Of a stretch of DNA of 64,000 nt, positions 60,194-64,000 are shown piece by piece (the stretch's first letter is position 1; each line of letters begins with the position of its first letter). Made by a program: the position numbers and the translations under genes. Source of the stretch: Bin107 sp965221655 (lineage in GTDB: Bacteria > UBA8248); NCBI GenBank assembly GCA_965221655.1, contig OZ244906.1, positions 1,922,001-1,986,000 on the forward strand, given 5' to 3'. The notes below the pieces were generated by a model. It searched no databases and was not told where the DNA came from. It saw nothing but the letters and a program-made list of their open reading frames with translations.

Positions 60194-61336
60194 TTATTTC
60201 TTCGTCCCCGAGCCGAACACCTCGATGAACTCCGCCTTCCACTTCTTCACGTCGGCGGGCGTTACCTTGCTCCAGTCAGTCGGTATGACGTTGATCTTGT
60301 CGATGGGAGGCGCAATGCCGTCCTTCGCCAGGATGAGCTTGTTGATATCCTCGTTCTCGTGCGGAGGAAGCGGCCTGCCGGAGTTAAGCGGGTTGTAGTT
60401 CAGCAGCATGTGGTGTCCCCGCACGCTCCGCCAGTAGTCGACGAAGAGCTTCGCGGCGTTGGGGTTTTTCGCTTTCGCCATAATCACCGAGCCGATGGGA
60501 AGCGCCACCACGCCCTCTTTGGGGTAGATGGGGTCCATCTTCACGCCCGCCTTCTTGGCAATCCAGTTGTGGCGCGCCATGATCGTGGTTCCGAGCCAGT
60601 ACTCGCCCGCCATGAGCGAGCGCCTCTGCGCAGAGCCGCGTGCCATGACGCCCGCACCCGCCGCGCTCAGCTTCTGGAAGTAGCTCTTCGGCAGCCGCTC
60701 GCGAAGCCCCTTGTACCAAAGGGTGTAGGTCTCCGAGGGGCGCGCGTCGCCGACGAGCACCTTGCCCTTGAATTCGGGGCGCAGCAGGTCGTACCAACTG
60801 GTGAGTTTGACGTTGCCCGCCAGGTCGCGGTTTACGGCCATCGTGTTGATTTGCCCGTCGGCTACCCAGTAGCCGTCGCCGTTCATCTTCGCCTTCTCCG
60901 CGAGGTTGTAATGCTTGTCCTCGGGCGAGACGTACTTCATCAAGTTCCCGCGGCGCTTCATCGAGTGCAGCCAGGAGGCGGCGGCGAGCACGACGACGTC
61001 CACGGAAAGCTTGTTCGCCTTGAGCTCCTGCTCGAAGCGCTTGATGAGCGTGCCCGAACGTCTGTTCGCAAAGCGGAACTTCACGTTCGGCAACCCGTAG
61101 AGCTGCTTGAAATCCTTCTCCATCGCCTTCGCCGCCTTGACGGGGGCGAGGTTCGTCGCCCAGGAGAAGTTCCCCTCCTTGCGGGCGCCGCGAATCAGCT
61201 TCTCGACGCGGGCCTTCTCCGCACCCTGGAGCTCCTTGAGGATGGGTGCTTCGGCCGCGCCGGCGGTTCCGCCCGCCGCAAACGCGCACGCCAGCAACAT
61301 TGCCATGCCCAACGCAAAACGCCTTGTCCTGTTCAC
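60194..61336 (-). CDS. Periplasmic binding protein of the second iron/polyamine-type ABC system
   Basis: 380 residues from GTG 61336, chosen because GGAGGGAGATC lies directly upstream; ATG 61351 is an alternative. A signal peptide (NRTRRFALGMAMLLACAFAA) ends near GAAEA. The mature chain resembles extracellular solute-binding protein family 1/AfuA: GARKEGNFSWATNLAPVKAA, IKRFEQELKANKLSVDVVVL and DARPSETYTLWYKGL. The ligand is not identifiable; no Tyr pair for ferric iron is obvious. It sits between ATPase and permease genes. Confidence 0.9.
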   Translation of the reverse strand: MNRTRRFALGMAMLLACAFAAGGTAGAAEAPILKELQGAEKARVEKLIRGARKEGNFSWATNLAPVKAAKAMEKDFKQLYGLPNVKFRFANRRSGTLIKRFEQELKANKLSVDVVVLAAASWLHSMKRRGNLMKYVSPEDKHYNLAEKAKMNGDGYWVADGQINTMAVNRDLAGNVKLTSWYDLLRPEFKGKVLVGDARPSETYTLWYKGLRERLPKSYFQKLSAAGAGVMARGSAQRRSLMAGEYWLGTTIMARHNWIAKKAGVKMDPIYPKEGVVALPIGSVIMAKAKNPNAAKLFVDYWRSVRGHHMLLNYNPLNSGRPLPPHENEDINKLILAKDGIAPPIDKINVIPTDWSKVTPADVKKWKAEFIEVFGSGTKK

Positions 61337-61392
61337 GATCTCCCTCCCCATGAACGAGTACGAGAAAAAAGCCCCATGCGGGCGCGCCCGCT

Positions 61393-62487
61393 TTAGTCGC
61401 TCAGCACCACGCACCGCGCGGGCGACATGCGCATGGTGACGGGCCTGCCCACCTGCATCGGCGCGTCTCCGCGTACGTGCACCCGCAAGTCCACCTCACC
61501 CGAGCGCACCAGGCAATCCCACGACTGCCCCAGATACACGGCGTCACTCACCTGGCCCGTGAGAACGTTCTCGCCCTCCGCCCCCTCTTCGGCGAACTCG
61601 ATGTATTCGGGCCGCACGGTAACCAGCAGGTCGGAGCCCGCCGAAAAATCGCCCTCGATGCCCCGCTCACACAGGATGCGCGACCCCAGAGCGGGTACTT
61701 CCACCCAGAGCCCCGCGCCGTCGGCCCGCTCGCCCGCCTTGCCGGCGAGGATGTTCGTGATACCGATAAAATCGGCGACGAAGCTGTTCGCGGGTTCGTT
61801 GTAGATGGCGTGGGGGTCGTCTTCTTGCTGGATTCTTCCGTCCCGCATGACGATGATGCGGTCGCTCATCACCATCGCCTCGCCCTGATCGTGCGTCACG
61901 TACACGGCCGTCAGCCCGAGTTCGCGAATCAGGTTCGCCAGTTCGACCCGCATGCGCTCGCGCAGCTTGGCGTCGAGGTTGCTGAGCGGTTCGTCGAACA
62001 ACAAGACGCGCGGGTTGTAGGCCAGTGCGCGGGCGAGGGAAACACGCTGCTGCTGGCCGCCGGAGAGTTTGGTGGCGTTTCGCTCCCCCAGACTGCCCAA
62101 GCCGACGAGTTCGAGGGCCTTGGCCACCTTCTCCCGCACCTCCCCGCGGCTCGCCCCCTGTGCCTGGATGCCGTAGGCCACGTTCTCGGCAACCGACATG
62201 TGGGGCCAGATGGCGTAGGACTGAAACACCATGCCGAGCCTGCGCTTCTCGGGCGGCAGACAGACGCCCTGGCTGCTCGAGGTGAACACCTCGTCCGCGA
62301 GAAGTATGTCGCCCGCATCGGGCGTTTCGAGTCCCGCGATGCAGCGCAGCGTCGTCGTCTTCCCGCACCCGCTGGGACCCAGCAAGGTTACGAATTCGCC
62401 CGCACCGACGGTAAAGCTCACGTCGTCCACCGCCAGGGTTTCGGTTCCGAAGCGCTTCACCAGGTTCTTCACGACCACTTCCGTCAT
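61393..62487 (-). CDS. ABC transporter ATPase, FbpC/PotA type (second system)
   Basis: 364 residues from ATG 62487; a GTG at 62493 is possible. Walker A GPSGCGKTTT, signature KLSGGQQQRVSLARAL, Walker B VLLFDEPLSNLDAKLR, H-loop VTHDQGEAMVM and a C-terminal TOBE-like domain. Same length as the 17.4-kb ATPase and closely related. It heads the operon ATPase-binding protein-permease-DHDPS, read from an extended -10 promoter upstream. Confidence 0.95.
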   Translation of the reverse strand: MTEVVVKNLVKRFGTETLAVDDVSFTVGAGEFVTLLGPSGCGKTTTLRCIAGLETPDAGDILLADEVFTSSSQGVCLPPEKRRLGMVFQSYAIWPHMSVAENVAYGIQAQGASRGEVREKVAKALELVGLGSLGERNATKLSGGQQQRVSLARALAYNPRVLLFDEPLSNLDAKLRERMRVELANLIRELGLTAVYVTHDQGEAMVMSDRIIVMRDGRIQQEDDPHAIYNEPANSFVADFIGITNILAGKAGERADGAGLWVEVPALGSRILCERGIEGDFSAGSDLLVTVRPEYIEFAEEGAEGENVLTGQVSDAVYLGQSWDCLVRSGEVDLRVHVRGDAPMQVGRPVTMRMSPARCVVLSD

Positions 62488-62532
62488 GCGCACCCCCTGC
62501 GATGCCCGTCGTTCACTTGTGAGAATATGTTC

Positions 62533-62542
62533 ATTCTAGCAA
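62533..62542 (-). promoter_or_regulatory. Extended -10 promoter of the second ABC operon
   Basis: On the minus strand TTGCTAGAAT (62542-62533) gives a TGn-extended -10 with TAGAAT, about 46 bases before the ATPase ATG. No good -35 is seen, as expected for extended -10 promoters. Confidence 0.45.
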
Positions 62543-62590
62543 GCGCGCACCCACAAGGCCAGAGCGCGCGCCCTTTTTTGCACGCTCGCC

Positions 62591-64000
62591 TCAACGCGCA
62601 CCCAGGCGAAAACCCCGGTAGCCCGCCTCGACGATCTCCGCGCACTTCTTCGCGTAGACGTCAAAGCCCGCTATGTAGGGCATGAACACCCGCGGCTTGC
62701 CCGGTATGTTCGCTCCCAGATACCACGAGGCGCATTTGTAGCGCAGCGTCTTCGCGGCCTCCTCGTTGTTGTGCGCCACCCAGGCGTCCTCCGCCTCCAC
62801 CGACGCCTCGATCACCCGCTTTCCCCGTTCGCGGAGATACGCGAGGCAAGCGCCAATCCACTCGACGTGGTGGTCGATGGAGGTCTGCATGTTCGTGAGC
62901 ACCGAGGGGCTTCCCGGCCCCGTGATGGTGAACAGGTTTGGAAATCCCGCCATCATGAGGCCGAGATAGGTGCGTGGGCCCTCCCGCCATTTCTCGCGCA
63001 GGGTGCGTCCGCCCCGGCCGCGGATGTCGACTCTGAGCAGTGCGCCCGTCATGGCGTCGAACCCCGTGGCCAGGACGAGGGCGTCGAGGGGGTAGAGCCG
63101 CTCCGCCGTCACGACACCCGCGGGGGTTATTCTCTCGATAGGTGCGGCGCGCACGTCGACCAAGTGGACGTTCGCGCGGTTGTAAGTCTCGTAATATCCC
63201 GTGTCCACGCACAGACGCTTGCAGCCGATGACCGTCGTGGGGCAAAGCAATTCCGCCGTTTCGGCATCCTCGACGACCGCGCGAATCTTCTCGCGCACGA
63301 ACTCCGCCGCCGTCTCGTTCGCCTCGGGGCTGTAGCGCAAATCCGTGAAGGCGGAGAGGAAGGGCAGCCCCCCGTGCGCCCAGCGTCTCTCGTATTCGCG
63401 CGAGCGCTCTTCTACGTCCACCTCGAGTGCGGCCTTGTCGTTGAAGGTCTGATCAAAACCCGTGGGCGACGCCTTGGCCCTTTCGCGAATGTGCGCGTAG
63501 TTCGCCTTCACCTCGTGCACCCGCGCGGGGTCTATGGGGCCGTTGTGGGCGGGCACGGCGTAGTGGGCCGTCCTCTGGAAGACGAACAACTCCTCCGCCT
63601 CGCGCGCGATGTGGGGGATGGACTGCATGGCGGAGGAGCCGGTGCCGATAACGCCCACCCGCTTGCCCGTGAAGTCCACCTTCTCGTGCGGCCAAAGGCC
63701 GGTGTGAAAAACGGGCCCCTCGAACGAATCCAGCCCCTCGAAGGCGGGCAGGTTCGGGCACGAGAGGCAGCCGGTGGCCATCACGCAAAAGCGCGCCGTA
63801 ACGCGCGCGCCGTCTTGCGTCTCGACGACCCAGTGCACTGCCTCTTCGTCGAATACGGCGGAGGCGATGCGCGCCTCGAATACGACGTCGCGCCTCAAGT
63901 CGAAGCGCTCGGCCACGTGGCGGACGTAGCGCAAAATCTCGGGCTGGCCCGCGTAGCGCTCGCTCCAGTTCCATTCCTGCTGGAGTTCTTCGGAAAACTG
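62591..64000 (-). CDS. Flavin monooxygenase, Baeyer-Villiger type (5' end beyond window)
   Basis: 470 codons are visible; the frame is open through base 64000 (QFSEELQQEWNWSERYAGQP...), so the N-terminal FAD-binding part lies outside. The Baeyer-Villiger fingerprint F-x-G-x-x-x-H-x-x-x-W-P appears as FEGPVFHTGLWP, followed by the NADPH Rossmann loop VGVIGTGSSAMQSIPHIARE. ATGFDAMTGALLRVDIRGRG and PNLFTITGPGSPSVLTNMQT are also typical. The family oxidises ketones to esters or lactones with NADPH and O2. It is single, downstream of nothing visible, and 103 bases upstream of the ABC operon. Confidence 0.93.
   Translation of the reverse strand, partial: QFSEELQQEWNWSERYAGQPEILRYVRHVAERFDLRRDVVFEARIASAVFDEEAVHWVVETQDGARVTARFCVMATGCLSCPNLPAFEGLDSFEGPVFHTGLWPHEKVDFTGKRVGVIGTGSSAMQSIPHIAREAEELFVFQRTAHYAVPAHNGPIDPARVHEVKANYAHIRERAKASPTGFDQTFNDKAALEVDVEERSREYERRWAHGGLPFLSAFTDLRYSPEANETAAEFVREKIRAVVEDAETAELLCPTTVIGCKRLCVDTGYYETYNRANVHLVDVRAAPIERITPAGVVTAERLYPLDALVLATGFDAMTGALLRVDIRGRGGRTLREKWREGPRTYLGLMMAGFPNLFTITGPGSPSVLTNMQTSIDHHVEWIGACLAYLRERGKRVIEASVEAEDAWVAHNNEEAAKTLRYKCASWYLGANIPGKPRVFMPYIAGFDVYAKKCAEIVEAGYRGFRLGAR

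Overview
The window comes from a GC-rich Gram-negative bacterium. It has a signal-peptide-bearing outer-membrane barrel ending in Phe, periplasmic binding proteins of four transporter types, GTG and TTG starts, and strong Shine-Dalgarno sites. The gene content (TctABC, TAXI-TRAP, MmgE/PrpD, many acyl-CoA dehydrogenases, DHDPS-family enzymes, a PPi-type phosphofructokinase) resembles uncultured heterotrophic lineages such as Tectomicrobia, Rokubacteria or deltaproteobacteria. That placement is an inference only. The first and last genes (a SulP permease and a flavin monooxygenase) run off the window.

Layout. 1-2.4 kb: SulP permease, creatininase-family amidohydrolase and a nucleoside-deaminase-like protein, all on the minus strand. 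2.6-7.1 kb: two Ser tRNAs, an SRPBCC protein and a periplasmic cyclophilin on plus, then the housekeeping block SRP RNA-dnaX-ybaB-recR on minus. 7.2-9.3 kb: two metallo-beta-lactamase-fold proteins and a VOC protein. 9.5-10.7 kb: the most unusual segment. Two consecutive genes, an OsmC-like peroxidase and a DUF442/Blh phosphatase-like protein, each carry an in-frame TGA exactly at the catalytic Cys position. Each TGA is followed by a bacterial SECIS-like hairpin, so both look like selenoproteins. 10.9-17.1 kb: formate-THF ligase, outer-membrane barrel, NupC nucleoside transporter, tandem cupins and MmgE/PrpD.

17.4-31.7 kb (minus strand) is a chain of uptake systems next to hydrolases: an iron/polyamine-type ABC transporter, two M20 peptidases flanking a RidA protein and a taurine/nitrate-type ABC transporter, a cupin, and a TctABC tricarboxylate-type transporter. 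31.9-36 kb: PPi-phosphofructokinase, a short AT-richer foreign-looking patch bordered by a tRNA 3'-end-like sequence and tRNA-Ser(GGA), a tiny transcription unit with a perfect 13-nt Shine-Dalgarno and a terminator, a YtoQ protein and PyrF.

36-54 kb is catabolic: two D-2-hydroxyacid dehydrogenases, a crotonase-fold protein lacking both catalytic Glu, two acetolactate-synthase-like ThDP enzymes, a quinone oxidoreductase and a dienelactone hydrolase. It also holds a tight plus-strand operon of three acyl-CoA dehydrogenase paralogues, a DHDPS-family lyase, a class IV aminotransferase, a zinc ADH, a ketopantoate-reductase-like protein and an iron ADH. At 54.1 kb a perfect palindrome holds two opposed -10 boxes and divides a ThDP enzyme from a TAXI-TRAP transporter. 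57.5-62.5 kb: a second iron/polyamine-type ABC transporter in one operon with a DHDPS-family gene. The window ends in a Baeyer-Villiger-type monooxygenase.

Substrates of most of the catabolic and transport genes cannot be read from the sequence. No CRISPR array, insertion sequence or rRNA was seen.
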